A stretch of DNA of 64,000 bases from Gautieria morchelliformis (taxonomy: Eukaryota > Basidiomycota > Agaricomycetes > Gomphales > Gomphaceae), in the NCBI GenBank assembly GCA_015179125.1, contig WHVA01000106.1, forward strand, positions 1 to 64,000, in the 5' to 3' direction. The number at the start of each line of letters is the position of its first letter. Positions within the stretch are counted from its first letter, which is position 1. Both the position numbers and the translations under genes were made by a program. The notes under the pieces are model-generated. The model did no database searches. It saw only the letters and a list, made by a program, of their open reading frames with translations, and was not told where the DNA came from. Below, one piece after another: positions 20,758-30,813 of the stretch.

Positions 20758-23700
20758 GCCAGTCAGCGGTGAAAGACATGCCCCGCTCGACAAATCGGTT
20801 TTCAGTTCTCGAAACATGTACAATAGGGATCACAGGCGATATGATGCATCCTTCTCCTATCCCTGATCGAACTGAAACCAAACCAGCCATGCCAAAAACC
20901 CAACCCATCGCTCCAGTTGCTAATGCAAACCTTCCAGTCCCTCTATATGTCCGTACTGCTGACCTCCGCCGATGCACCAAAGTACCTCTCAAAGTCCACT
21001 CCGTTGACACAGGGCATCCACTTGCAATTGAGTCCCTCCTTGACAGTGGTGCTACAGGGATGTTCATCGATGTGGAGTTTGTGAGGGAACACAGGCTTCG
21101 GACCCGCCCCCTACCCCGTGCCATCCCCGTCTACAATATTGATGGTACCCCAAATGAGGCTGGCTCAATCAAGGAAGAAGTCGACCTCATTTGCACCTTT
21201 GGGGATCATACGGAACGTGCCACATTCTCTGTCACGAGCCTTGGACGACTTGCCATCATTCTTGGTCACACATGGCTTGTTGAACACAACCCAGAAGTTG
21301 ACTGGCGTATAGGAGATGTGAAGATGACACGCTGTCCCAAGTCATGTGGGGGCAGACCTGTTGTCAGAGGGCCCACAGTCGAAACTGTTCCAGAAGAGAG
21401 TGTAAATCAAGAGGAGGTTCCCATACAGCACACCCGCTCCCTACTTGAGGAAGGAGACAGGACCTTTGTCATCTTTGTGAATGAGAGTCCTGAAATGATT
21501 GGCGCAGGCTGGACTGTCTCCCAACAGCTTGCTGAACGGGCCAGCAAGTCTGCACCAGTCAGATCCTTCGAGGACCTTGTCCCTAAACCATACCAGGAGT
21601 TCAAGGATGTGTTTTCTAAGGAGTCATTTGACCAACTGCCTCCTCGAAAGCCCTGGGACCATGCAATTGAGCTCACTCCAGGTGCACAACCCTTCAGCAC
21701 AAAGGTTTACCCAATGTCACCGGTTGAGCAAAGGGAACTGGATAACTTCCTTGAGGAGAACCTGAAGAGCCATCGTATCCGTCCCTCCAAGTCACCTATG
21801 GCATCTCCAGTCTTCTTTGTGAAGAAAAAGGACGGCAGTCTTAGATTTGTGCAAGACTACCGGAAGCTCAATGATATAACAATCAAGAATGCCTATCCTT
21901 TGCCCCTTGTTCCAGACATCATGAATAAGATTGCTGCTGGAAGGGCTAAATACTTCACAAAGCTTGACATTCGCTGGGGATATAATAATGTACGCATAAA
22001 AGAGGGAGATGAGTGGAAGGCAGCCTTTCGGACAAATAGGGGCCTGTATGAACCTCTAGTCATGTTCTTTGGACTCACGAACAGCCCAGCAACCTTCCAG
22101 ACGATGATGAATGACATCTTCAAGAGTCTCATCGATGAAGGGGTTGTGGTGGTGTTCATGGACGACATTCTCATCTTCACAGAGTCGCTTGAAGAACATC
22201 GTAGGATTGTACGACGTGTCCTTGAAATCCTCCGGGCCAACAACCTGTACCTCAAACCTGAAAAATGCCTATTTGAGCAACTAGAGGTGGAGTATCTCGG
22301 CCTCATCCTCTCTCAAGGACAGGTTGCCATGGACCCAGTCAAGGTTGCAGGGGTGCGGGACTGGCCAATACCACGTAACGTCACTGAAGTCAAATCATTC
22401 CTTGGTTTCATCAACTTCTACCGTAGATTTGTGGAAGACTTCTCACACATTGCAAAGCCCCTCAACCAGTTGACAAAACAGGATGCCCAATGGTCTTGGG
22501 ATCCAAATGGCCCAGAGCAAGCGTCCTTTGACAAGCTCAAACTCCTCATCACCTCAACACCGATCCTTGTCCTCCCTGATCAAGACAAACATTTCCGTCT
22601 TGAAACAGATGCCTCAGCCTATGCCACAGGAGCAGTACTGTCCCAGCTATGTGATGATGGCAAATGGCGGCCTGTGGGGTTTGTCTCCAAAAGCCTCAAT
22701 GATGCTGAACGCAACTATGCCATCCATGACAAGGAGCTTCTTTCTGTGATTCGGGGATTAGAGGAATGGCACCACATCTTAGAGGGAACGAAGCACAAGA
22801 TTGAGATTCTCAATGACCATCAGAATCTCACCTACTTCCGCACTGCACAAAACCTGAACCGTCGTCAAGCACGCTGGTCACTCTACCTCTCTCGCTTTGA
22901 TTTTGAGCTGATCCATCGTCCTGGTCGTCATTCAGCCAAGCCTGATGCACTCTCACGACGCGTGGATCATAAGCGGGGGGAGGAAGACAACCAAAATCAA
23001 GTCTTACTTACCCCTGACTTGTTCCACATCAAGGCGAATCCCCCAGAGGCTGGTGCGCAGTTAGTCCCAGGTGAAGGTGATGCTTTCCTCAATCGAGTAA
23101 GGAACTGTGTAGACCGGGATGAAAAGGTTGTCAAGGCTCTCAAAGAACTGGGCTCCTCTGGCAATTTACGAGGAGAAGAGTGGTCTGAACAGGATGGGCT
23201 TGTCCTCTATCACAACAAAGTGTACGTGCCGCTTGATGCAAAACTACGACATGACATAGTGAAAGCGCACCATGACATGCCTCTCACCGGTCACCCTGGT
23301 TGTTGGAGAACCACTGAACTAGTTGCTCGGAGTTACTGGTGGCCTGGGATGGGACGTTACATTGCAAAATACGTGAAGGCCTGTGACCTGTGCAACCGGA
23401 CAAAAACCTTCCCTGCTTCTCCCATTGGCAAGCTTCTACCAAACCGTATCCCAGACCGTAGATGGCAGGTTATGTCTGTTGACTTGATTGTAGAACTGCC
23501 TACCAGTCATGGCTATGATGCTCTCCTTGTTGTTGTCGATCGCCTCTCAAAGCGTGCACATGTCATTCCCACCACTTCAGATGTAACTTCAGTGGGAGTT
23601 GCCCGACTCTTCCGTGATCATGTTTGGAAACTTCATGGGCTCCCTGAAGAAATCATCAGTGATCGAGGCACACAGTTCATCTCCCAGTTCATGCGTGAAC

Positions 23701-24668
23701 TGAACAAACTTCTTGGTGTCAAAGTCGCCGCCTCTACTGCTTATCACCCCCAAACTGATGGACAGACTGAAAGGGTTAATCAGGAGATTGAGCAATACCT
23801 TCGACTATTCATCAACCAGCGTCAGGATGATTGGTTTGAATGGATATCCTTGGCCGAGTTTGCCTATAACAACCGAATCCATGCCTCAACCCAGACTACA
23901 CCCTTCATGTTGGACAGTGGCCAACATCCAAGGCTGGGACTGGAACCAGTCCGGGAAACTCAACTCGAGGCCCTGGATGAGTTCACAACGCGGATGGAAG
24001 CGGCCACGAGAGAAGCTCGTTCAGCCCTGTCCAAGGCAGCAGAGGACATGGCACGCTTCTATGACGTGCACCATAAAGCAGCCCCAGTTTATAAGCTTGG
24101 TGACAAGGTCTGGCTCAATGCACAAAACATCACAACCACTCGCCCAATGAAGAAGCTAGACCACAAGTGGCTAGGTCCCTACACGGTTAATAAGGTGGTC
24201 TCACGAAATGCCTATGGTCTAAATCTTCCTGCATCCTTTGGTCGCACACATCCAGTGTTCTCTGTCGTCCTGCTTCGGCCATATGAAGATGACCCAATTC
24301 TTGAACGTCATGCCCCTCCACCACCCCCCCCTGTCATACGGGATGGAGCCGAAGAATATGAAGTTGAAAGGATTCTAGACAGCAGGATGTTCCATGGAAG
24401 GTTGGAGTATCTTGTGCGCTGGAAGGGCTATGGAGCTGCCGACGATCTCTGGCTACCAGCAAAAGATGTCTCTGGGGCAAAGCGACTCATTAAGGAATTT
24501 CATCGGCAGAACCCAGAGGCACCTCAGCGTATCTCAGCAGCCACATACATGTCCCTCCCTTTCCAGAGATTTCAGAACTTCACAGAACCTTCCAGGCAAA
24601 CTCTCTTCGACTGGACAGCAGGCAGGGCTTCTACTCATAATGTCAAGGGTCCAGGACCCCAAAGATAA
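20758..24668 (+). CDS. pol: Element E Pol: protease-RT-RNase H-integrase-chromodomain
   Basis: Positions below count from 20769. Retropepsin: LLDSGATGMFID (about 90) and IILGHTWL (about 160). Reverse transcriptase: KLDIRWGYNNV and VVFMDDILIF (active site about 462), with MFFGLTN where MPFGLTN is usual. RNase H: RLETDASAYATGAVL, then the NYAIHDKELL helix. Integrase: HHDMPLTGHPGCW with CDLCNRTK (zinc domain, about 832-880); core Asp in SVDLIVELP, Asp in ISDRGTQF and Glu in GQTERVNQEIEQ. GPY module: HKWLGPYTV. Chromodomain (about 1190-1250): EYEVERILDSR, LEYLVRWKGYG. Any independent start would be ATG 20778, but frameshifting from gag is more likely. All catalytic residues are present. The order makes it a chromovirus-clade Ty3/gypsy Pol. 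Confidence 0.93.
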
Positions 24669-24699
24669 GCAATATCGGCCTCCGCCTAACCAATTCATT

Positions 24700-24720
24700 C
24701 CGATAAGCTATATATCCCCT
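24700..24720 (+). promoter_or_regulatory. TATA-like box upstream of the third ORF of element E
   Basis: GCTATATATCCCC is centred near 24710, after the pol stop and about 65 bp before the ATG of the third ORF. It could drive a separate transcript of that ORF. This is inference from spacing and sequence only. Confidence 0.4.
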
Positions 24721-24774
24721 TTCCACCTGTGACCGCTCGCTTCCACTGCATCGACCCCACCACATCCATCAACC

Positions 24775-25272
24775 ATGTCCTCGCCCGCTATTGAGCTTGT
24801 TGCCCTCCCCAGCTTCACCCAAAACCTCTCCGACCTGCCAAACATGTCACGTGTCGATCCCACCCTCCTGCACTTCTCCGGCTTCTCGTCATCCAGAGCA
24901 GCCAGTGAAGCCAAGCTACAAAGGATGCTTGACTGCCGTGATCTCGACGTCGCATGGTCTTCAAAGTGGTCCGTCAGCTCTGAGGACCTCACACCAGCGA
25001 ACAGTCAGGCGCCCACTCGCCCTGCACTCGCATTCCTCAGACCCCGACACAGACGAGAGAACACGTACTACATCGGCGACCCTGTCTTCCTCAACGATGG
25101 AACCCCCCCGTGTGGAACCCCCTACACTTTCGAAGGCTGGGTGGGGCGACGTTTCCGTAACATGGCAGGAGAGCGAATACGTCGAGCAAGGTTCCGAGGG
25201 CCGCACTTGCCCATGGACCCCAATCCCCCTGAGCTCATCATTGACCTGCGTTACCAGGAAGGGAAGGGTTAG
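24775..25272 (+). CDS. Element E third ORF, unknown function
   Basis: This is a 165-residue ORF between pol and the 3' LTR, same strand, starting at an ATG with a good context (CAACCATGT). I recognise no domain. The N-terminal half is polar/hydrophobic (IELVALPSFTQNLSDLP). The C-terminal half has RRENTYYIGDPVFLNDGTPP, an aromatic GWVGRRF and a basic RIRRARFRGP segment, ending LIIDLRYQEGKG. There is no signal peptide or membrane segment. Standard Ty3/gypsy elements end with Pol, so an ORF here is an accessory protein (the position where some elements carry env-like or other genes), but nothing env-like is visible. The frame is intact in this young copy, which suggests it is used. Confidence 0.65.
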   Translation: MSSPAIELVALPSFTQNLSDLPNMSRVDPTLLHFSGFSSSRAASEAKLQRMLDCRDLDVAWSSKWSVSSEDLTPANSQAPTRPALAFLRPRHRRENTYYIGDPVFLNDGTPPCGTPYTFEGWVGRRFRNMAGERIRRARFRGPHLPMDPNPPELIIDLRYQEGKG

Positions 25273-25367
25273 GAGAGATGGTGGTCCCGCCTGTGGCATA
25301 CTTGGAAATGATGTCTCGGTGGATGTTGGGGGCTAGGTGGCAGCTGTGCTTGTCGGGACGACAAGCA

Positions 25368-25382
25368 TTGAGAGGGGGGTGA
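25368..25382 (+). other. Element E polypurine tract
   Basis: GAGAGGGGGGTGA lies directly before the 3' LTR, on the plus strand, consistent with the plus orientation of gag-pol. Confidence 0.8.
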
Positions 25383-25778
25383 TGTCAGGGTTCACGTGTT
25401 TCCTTCCATAAGTTTCTATTTCCTTCCACGAGTTTCCATCACCTTCCGTCACATGTCACATTCCGTCACATGTCACTTTCTGTCACATGTCACTTTCCGT
25501 CACATGTCACTTTCCGTCACTTTCCGTAACCTTCTACAAGTTTCCATCTCCCCTATTATGTAAGCCTTGCCAGCGCTATAAGACTGTAGCCCGTGTGGTT
25601 GCGTTTCCTCAGCTTGATCTCTGAGGATACCCACTACACAGGCAAGTCCCCATGTATCTATCGTTGGTAGAGTTATAAACTGAGGATACCCACTACACAG
25701 TTGGTCATTGTCCTAGTATCGGCTCTTATCTCCTTGAGTATCTTTGGTTGTGGCTTCGTCATTAGTGTTGCCCTCACA
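25383..25778 (+). repeat. Element E 3' LTR
   Basis: This LTR is 396 bp and almost identical to 19212-19590. The length difference is one additional 17-bp CACATGTCACTTTCCGT unit. It is followed by the ATAAC target duplication. Confidence 0.94.
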
Positions 25779-26710
25779 ATAACCTGCTTAGTGAAGCGGT
25801 CAACAATCACTAGTATGGAGGTGAACTCGGATGAAGGGGGGAGCTGCTCAATGAAATCCATAGAGATGGAATTCCAAGGCTTCTCGGGAACAGGAAGTTG
25901 TTTGAGGAGACCATAGGGCTTGTGACGTTGCGGCTTGCTTCGCATACAAGTGGTGCACGTCTTGCAATACTCCTTGACAAAGGATCTAATCCCTGGCCAA
26001 GTGTAGTCTCGTCGGATCAGCTCCAAGGTCTTGTTGACCCCAAAGTGTCCCGAGAGAATGTGATCATGCTTGTATTGCAGGATGCGAAGTTGAAGGTCTT
26101 GGGCCGCTGGAACATAGGTTCGGTTGTCAAGCTTGAGAAAACCCTCGGGGTCTGTGGTCCACCTCGGGTCATTAACCAAGCCGAGGTGCGACTTGGTTAT
26201 GGGGTCCGAGGGGAGGTTCGCTAGTATGTCAGCTCAGATCTGCTCGGTATCAAGCAGCGAAGCGGCTCGGAGTACGATGGGAGCGAGGTTAGTAGCTCTA
26301 AGGGACGATGCCAGCTGGTGTTGAGTAAACACTGGCCATAGGTTCTGTGGGTTTATGGTGGCATAGTCGCTATTCCCCTCTTTAAGGTAGACGTCCCATC
26401 GTCTAGTGAGAGAGTTGGGCTTCGTTCCGAGACGACCAGGTCAGAAACGGATGGCGAGGTTGAATTGGGAGAGGTATTCTGACCACCGAGCTTGTCGACA
26501 GGTCAAGAGCTTCGTAGTTGAAAAGTATTCGAGGTTCTTGTGATCAGTGATAACGTCGACAGGGTCGCCAGAGCCCTCGAGGTAGTGTCGCCAGCGTTGA
26601 AACGCTTCAAAAATTGCTAGGAGCTCCTTGTCATGAACATCGTAGTTGAGCTCAGTAGAGGTGAATGTGTGGGAGTGAAAGGCGACGGGATGAAGTTCGC
26701 CTTCCGAGGT
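25779..26710 (-). pseudogene. Element B integrase N-terminal half and RNase H end
   Basis: At 25779-26179 the minus strand encodes the zinc-binding module (HDHILSGHFGVNKTLELI with CKTCTTCMRSK) and the core start SMDFIEQLPPSS, and then meets element E within ILVIVDRFTKQVI. Between 26180 and 26710 lies the RNase H/linker, recognisable by comparison with element C, but its frame is broken by several stops. Rejoining across E restores a continuous integrase alignment with element C, which confirms that E is a clean insertion. Confidence 0.78.
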
Positions 26711-28050
26711 TCACAGTGATAAGATTGCCGCTAAGGCATAATCTGAAGCATCAGTCTCTACGATTAGTGGAAGGTCAGGAATCCAGTGGGGAAGGATAGG
26801 AGCGGTAGTGAACGCCTTCTTCAACAGGTTGAAGGCCTGTCGACAATCCTCGGAAAAGTTCCAAGGGTTACCCTTGTGGGTGAGTCCGGTGAGAGGAATG
26901 GTGATGTCGGAGTAATTGTGAATGAAACATCGGTAGAAGTTGGCAAAGCCAAGGAAAGATTGGATGTCGCGAACTTTGCGAGGCTCAGGCCAGTCTTGAA
27001 TGACCTTTACCTTGTCGTTCGCCATAGTGAGGCCCTCGGGAGAGAGTATGTAGCCGAGGAATTCAACCGAGTCGCGATGAAACTCACACTTGTCTTCTTT
27101 GGCAAAGAGGTTGTTGAGTCGCAGTCGTCGTAAGACTTCCTTGACATGTTCAACATGTTTGGAGGGGTCACTGGAATAGATTAGAATGTCATCCAAGTAT
27201 ACCACCACACAAACGTCCAAAAGGTCGGCGAAAATCTCGTCATGAATCTCTGGAAAGCAGCAGGGCCATTAGTGAGACCAAACGGCATAACCAACCATTC
27301 AAAAGACCCATAGCGAGTCCTGAAGGCGGTTTTCCATTCGTCACCCTCGGCCACCCTTACGAGGTGGTAAGCGTGACGAAGGTCAATCTTCGTATAGATG
27401 CAAGCATTCTTTGGAGCATCAAGTAAGTCAGCAATCAATGGCAGTGGATACCGATCTTTTTTTGAGATCTTGTTTAAACCTCGGAAGTCGACACACAACC
27501 GAAGTGAGCCATCTTTTTTGCAGACAAACAATACCGGTGCACCATGAGGCGAGCGTGAAGGTTGGATGAAACCGATGTTCAAGTGCTCATCAATAAACTC
27601 GCGAAGTGCTTTGAGTTCAGAAGCTGAGAGAGAGTAGATGGGACCGATAGACGGCGAGGTCCCTTCTTCAAGGTTGATTTTGATATCGTGAGGTCGGTGG
27701 GGAGCTAGAGTGTCAGCACGTGCTTTGCTGAACACATCTGCAAATTCGTGATATACTTCGGGAACATGTTTTTTAACCTTCTCAGAAAGCTCAGAAGAGC
27801 TTTCTCCCAATGTTGCTCCTCGGGCGAGGAGCTCAGGCGAAGCCAGATTGAGCTGAAACACTTCGGACCCTTCCAATCTAGATGCGCGCATGAAAGCGGG
27901 TGCATTGATTAGGGAAACGAGGGGTGCTTGCAACTTCGGAGGCGAGTTCTGAGGCGAGGTCGAAGTCGTAGCCGAAGCTGAGCGGGCTGACGTCGCCGTG
28001 GTCGCTGGAGTCATAGTTAGGTCGATGGTCTTGAAAGTAATACTGCCCAA
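26711..28050 (-). pseudogene. Element B reverse transcriptase and RNase H start
   Basis: 27181-28050 holds the RT fingers and palm ([48 protein letters not shown]). A frameshift near 27200 leads to 26711-27220 with [12 protein letters not shown], an intact Y-x-D-D active site, then LGFANFYRCF and the RNase H start IVETDASDYALAAIL before a stop. Catalytic residues survive, but the frameshift and stop disable the polyprotein. Confidence 0.85.
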
Positions 28051-28053
28051 TAC

Positions 28054-28416
28054 CTAGTCAATTGACGGATTGTAGTGGGTGAGCCAGTTGTGGCCAAGTA
28101 CCACCGAGAAACTCGAGTCGAGTGAGGTTACGTAGAAGGTAACCCATTGTTGTTCGCCAGTCGGAAAGCAGATACAGAGGTCTAGAGCTTGGGTAATGGT
28201 AGTGTTAGTACTACCATCAAATAGTTTCAAGGGTATAGGAGAGACAGGATAAGCAGGCATAGAGTACTTCTGGACAAATCTGGATTCAATAAAACAATCT
28301 GAGGACCCGCAGTCAACTAATGCAACAAAAGCGACGTTGGGAAGCGAAGGCAAGGTTAGATCTACATTAAGAGAATCTTTGGACAATGAATGAGAAGCGG
28401 CACTGAGTCTGAGCAC
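28054..28416 (-). pseudogene. Element B retropepsin
   Basis: The frame of about 120 residues has VALVDCGSSDCFIESRF, i.e. D-C-G in place of the usual D-S-G or D-T-G triad, and VVLGHNWLTHYNPSID, which is very like element E (ILGHTWLVEHNPEVDW). It ends at a stop before RT. The Cys in the active-site triad may reduce activity. Confidence 0.75.
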
Positions 28417-29696
28417 ATGGGTGAGGTTACCGCAATCCTCGGATCATGTGGTTCCGAGGTTGCTACCTATTTTTTCACCTCCGTAATGGAGGCTGAAGTC
28501 CCCTCGTTAGGGGTCTTCGTTGCCCGACCTTTAGAACCGCTACCGTTGGTAGACTTGTTCTTCGGGCAGTCCTTGACGATGTGGCCCTTGGTGCTTCAAA
28601 GCAGACAAAGGCCCTGGTCGACCCGACGTTGGCGTTCCTCGGGAAGTAGTTTGCCATCCTTCCCGAGCTTGCTCGATATGTCAGGCTGACTCTTGTTGCT
28701 TGAAGAGTTGTTGTTGGAACCCTTGCCGTTGTTGTTAGTCTTGTTGCGGTTCTTATTGTTATTGGAACCACTGGAAGACTGGTTGTTGTTAGTGGCATTG
28801 CTGCTGGACTGATTAGCAGCGCGTGCAGGCTGGGAGCTACGACCATTGATCATGGCATCATATTCCTTACGCTCCCAGTAACGGCTGTCGCATTCCAGCG
28901 CGAAGTTCCTAAGCTCGGCGAGGCTGCGGAATCGAGGGAAGTGAAGTAAGTCGTCCTTGATTCGTTTGGCCAAGCCCTTGTAGGCGAAGTGTCGGAGGGC
29001 CGCATCGTTCCACTGAGTCCTAGTCGAAGCTCAGGCGAAGTCGATAAAGAATCACACGGCCTTGTGGTGCTCTTTCATAACGATCTTCTCAAGGTCGATC
29101 TCGGCTTGGGCAGCGTTGTCGTATGGGCCGAAGTTGAGCTCAAGCTCGGCCTTGAAGCTGTCCCAGTCCTCGAGCCAATCTGGCTCGGGAAGGACTTCGC
29201 CGAGGATCGCCGGCTCAAAATACTGTAGAGCTGAGCTGGACAGGTAAGAAATAGCATACTGCACCTTCGAGGCCCCAGTCTTGAACGCTGTGGGACGATC
29301 TCGGAAGTTGAGTACGCATTGAAGGAAGAAGGTGCGAAGCTTGGCCTGGTCAGTACCGTCATAACTATCCGGTTCCTTGACCTTGGCTCGTGCTTTGGAC
29401 TCGCGAGGTTTCGCGAGCTTGATGAACACTCGACGCATAAGCTCGTTGTCCTCGAGGTCACCGAGGTCCTCGGGTGTCAGGTTGGGGAGGTCCCAATCAT
29501 TGTCAGAACCTCCAGAGCCATCACCTGGATCACCTGAAGGGTCACCGGGGTTAGCCCTACCTTTGCCTTTGTTACTAGGCTCGGCGGGGTCTGCGAGGGG
29601 TATCCCCGGGGACGGTGGTGAATCGTCGGGGGCTTCCGAGAAACGTCGTTGTTCTGATATACCCCGAAGGGTGCAGGAACAAGTCATCATGGACAT
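28417..29696 (-). pseudogene. Element B gag
   Basis: It starts at an ATG at 29696 just inside the 5' LTR. The N-terminal part is acidic and Pro/Gly/Asp-rich. The capsid block VKEPDSYDGTDQAKLRTFFLQCVLNFRD follows, with AISYLSSSALQYFEPAI, and a stop at 29052. Another frame (28596-28973) continues MAKRIKDDLLHFPRFRSLAELR, then an Asn/Ser-rich low-complexity linker, then RRVDQGLCLLC. The last half of the CCHC knuckle (GHIVKDC) follows after a frame change. At least two lesions are visible. Confidence 0.8.
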
Positions 29697-29740
29697 AGTG
29701 AAGAAAAGGGATACGTAGGGTGTAAGCAGTCTGAAAATAC

Positions 29741-30289
29741 TGTTTCGATATGATCCGTCGTAAGGTTGACTGAGGTCGGGGGCGAAACCCGAGGTAAGGT
29801 CCGAGGTTACGGGGCGAGGTTTGGATGGGGAAGTCGGAGAGGGACTAGGCTTCAGCTTATGTGCTGCACCGACCCTACACACGAGTCCCAACTTCAGAGG
29901 CAAACGAATAAGAGGCGAGGTTTGGCTTAAGAGGCGAGGCTTAGAAACTAACTAGGGATCGAAGTTATACGATAGTTGATTTTCAGACTGAGGAGTAGGA
30001 ATGCATACAGGGGGGTTTATATACGAGCGAGGGTATGAGTCAGGGGTGAACATATTAGTGGAGGTCAGGGCGAGGTCAGGGTGAGGTAATATATGAATGA
30101 TGCGTGATGGAGCGGAATCAGTAACTAAGGGGATATGGGCATGGGATCAAGGTCGGATATGAGCTCTAGCTCGGGCTCGGGCTTGGGCGCAGGATAATAA
30201 TCATATGTACTCAGGCACAAGTATCACAAGGCTTGGGCTCGGAAGAAAGTTATACCGGTAAGTAACCAGCCAAAGGCCGGGTTCTTACA
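29741..30289 (-). repeat. Element B 5' LTR
   Basis: This is the 549-bp partner of 16230-16792. In element orientation the sequence after it reads GTATTTTCAGACTG, resembling GTATTATCTGATTC after the LTR of element D. Its outer flank TCCTT does not match AGGTC at the other end. Confidence 0.88.
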
Positions 30290-30813
30290 TCCTTACATTT
30301 CATGTATGTAGCCATCCGTTTGCCCCAACCAGCTCACAGGACAAACGCCCCATATACACTCTTGCATCGTTCTTACTCGTGTCTCTCTTATTCTAACAGT
30401 TGCTATGGTAGCATAGGTTGGGCTGAGTTTGTATTGCACAAACTGTGTTGTGGAGGCTTGGGAATAAATTGCTATTTCCAGAGTGCTGAGTCCGAACCGG
30501 TAGGTTGGCCAGAGTTTGTGTAAGTGTCCACAGGCTCGAGTTCGGGCTCGCGCGCGTCGGAGCTTGAATAAGCAGAGTTGTGGATACATGTGGATTCATA
30601 ACTCTGTTGCAACAGAATAGGTGTGTTTTGAGCCAAAGACTTCGTTAAAAATGGCGAAAAAATGGTAGGAAATTAGAGGAAGTTTAAATAGTTCATCCCC
30701 AATGATAGCAATACCAGTATGCTATATTTTTAAGGTCACTATTTCGAAAATACATCGAAAATATTCTGTTTGCCCAGCAAAGCTAGATCCCATACAAACT
30801 CCATACTGCCTCG
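30290..30813. other. Unassigned stretch between elements B and F
   Basis: There is no ORF or RNA gene that I can support. Composition is unremarkable, with short AT-rich runs near 30640-30740. It may be the decayed 5' part of element F or an unrecognised repeat. Confidence 0.4.

Larger units (their letters stand above)
19212..25778 (+). mobile_element. Element E: apparently intact chromodomain Ty3/gypsy retrotransposon
   Basis: LTRs at 19212-19590 and 25383-25778 begin TGTCAGGGTTC and end GCCCTCACA. The 5-bp duplication ATAAC (19207-19211 and 25779-25783) gives the exact borders. The LTRs differ by about three substitutions plus one extra 17-bp tandem unit in the 3' copy, so insertion was recent. 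Inside are gag (19651-20757), pol in the -1 frame (through 24668), and an extra ORF (24775-25272), all without internal stops. A polypurine tract (GAGAGGGGGGTGA) abuts the 3' LTR. It lies in the integrase of element B. It could be active. Confidence 0.95.
16230..30289 (-). mobile_element. Element B: degenerate chromodomain Ty3/gypsy retrotransposon
   Basis: Long direct repeats at 16230-16792 and 29741-30289 bound a minus-strand gag-protease-RT-RNase H-integrase-chromodomain series. A polypurine tract (GGAGGGGATAC on the minus strand) abuts the left LTR. The integrase is interrupted by element E (19212-25778). Without E, B is about 7.5 kb. Reading frames are broken by scattered stops and frameshifts. 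The LTRs differ mostly by C/T and G/A changes. The outside flanks (AGGTC left, TCCTT right) do not match, so the two LTRs may have been brought together by recombination between copies. Confidence 0.88.
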
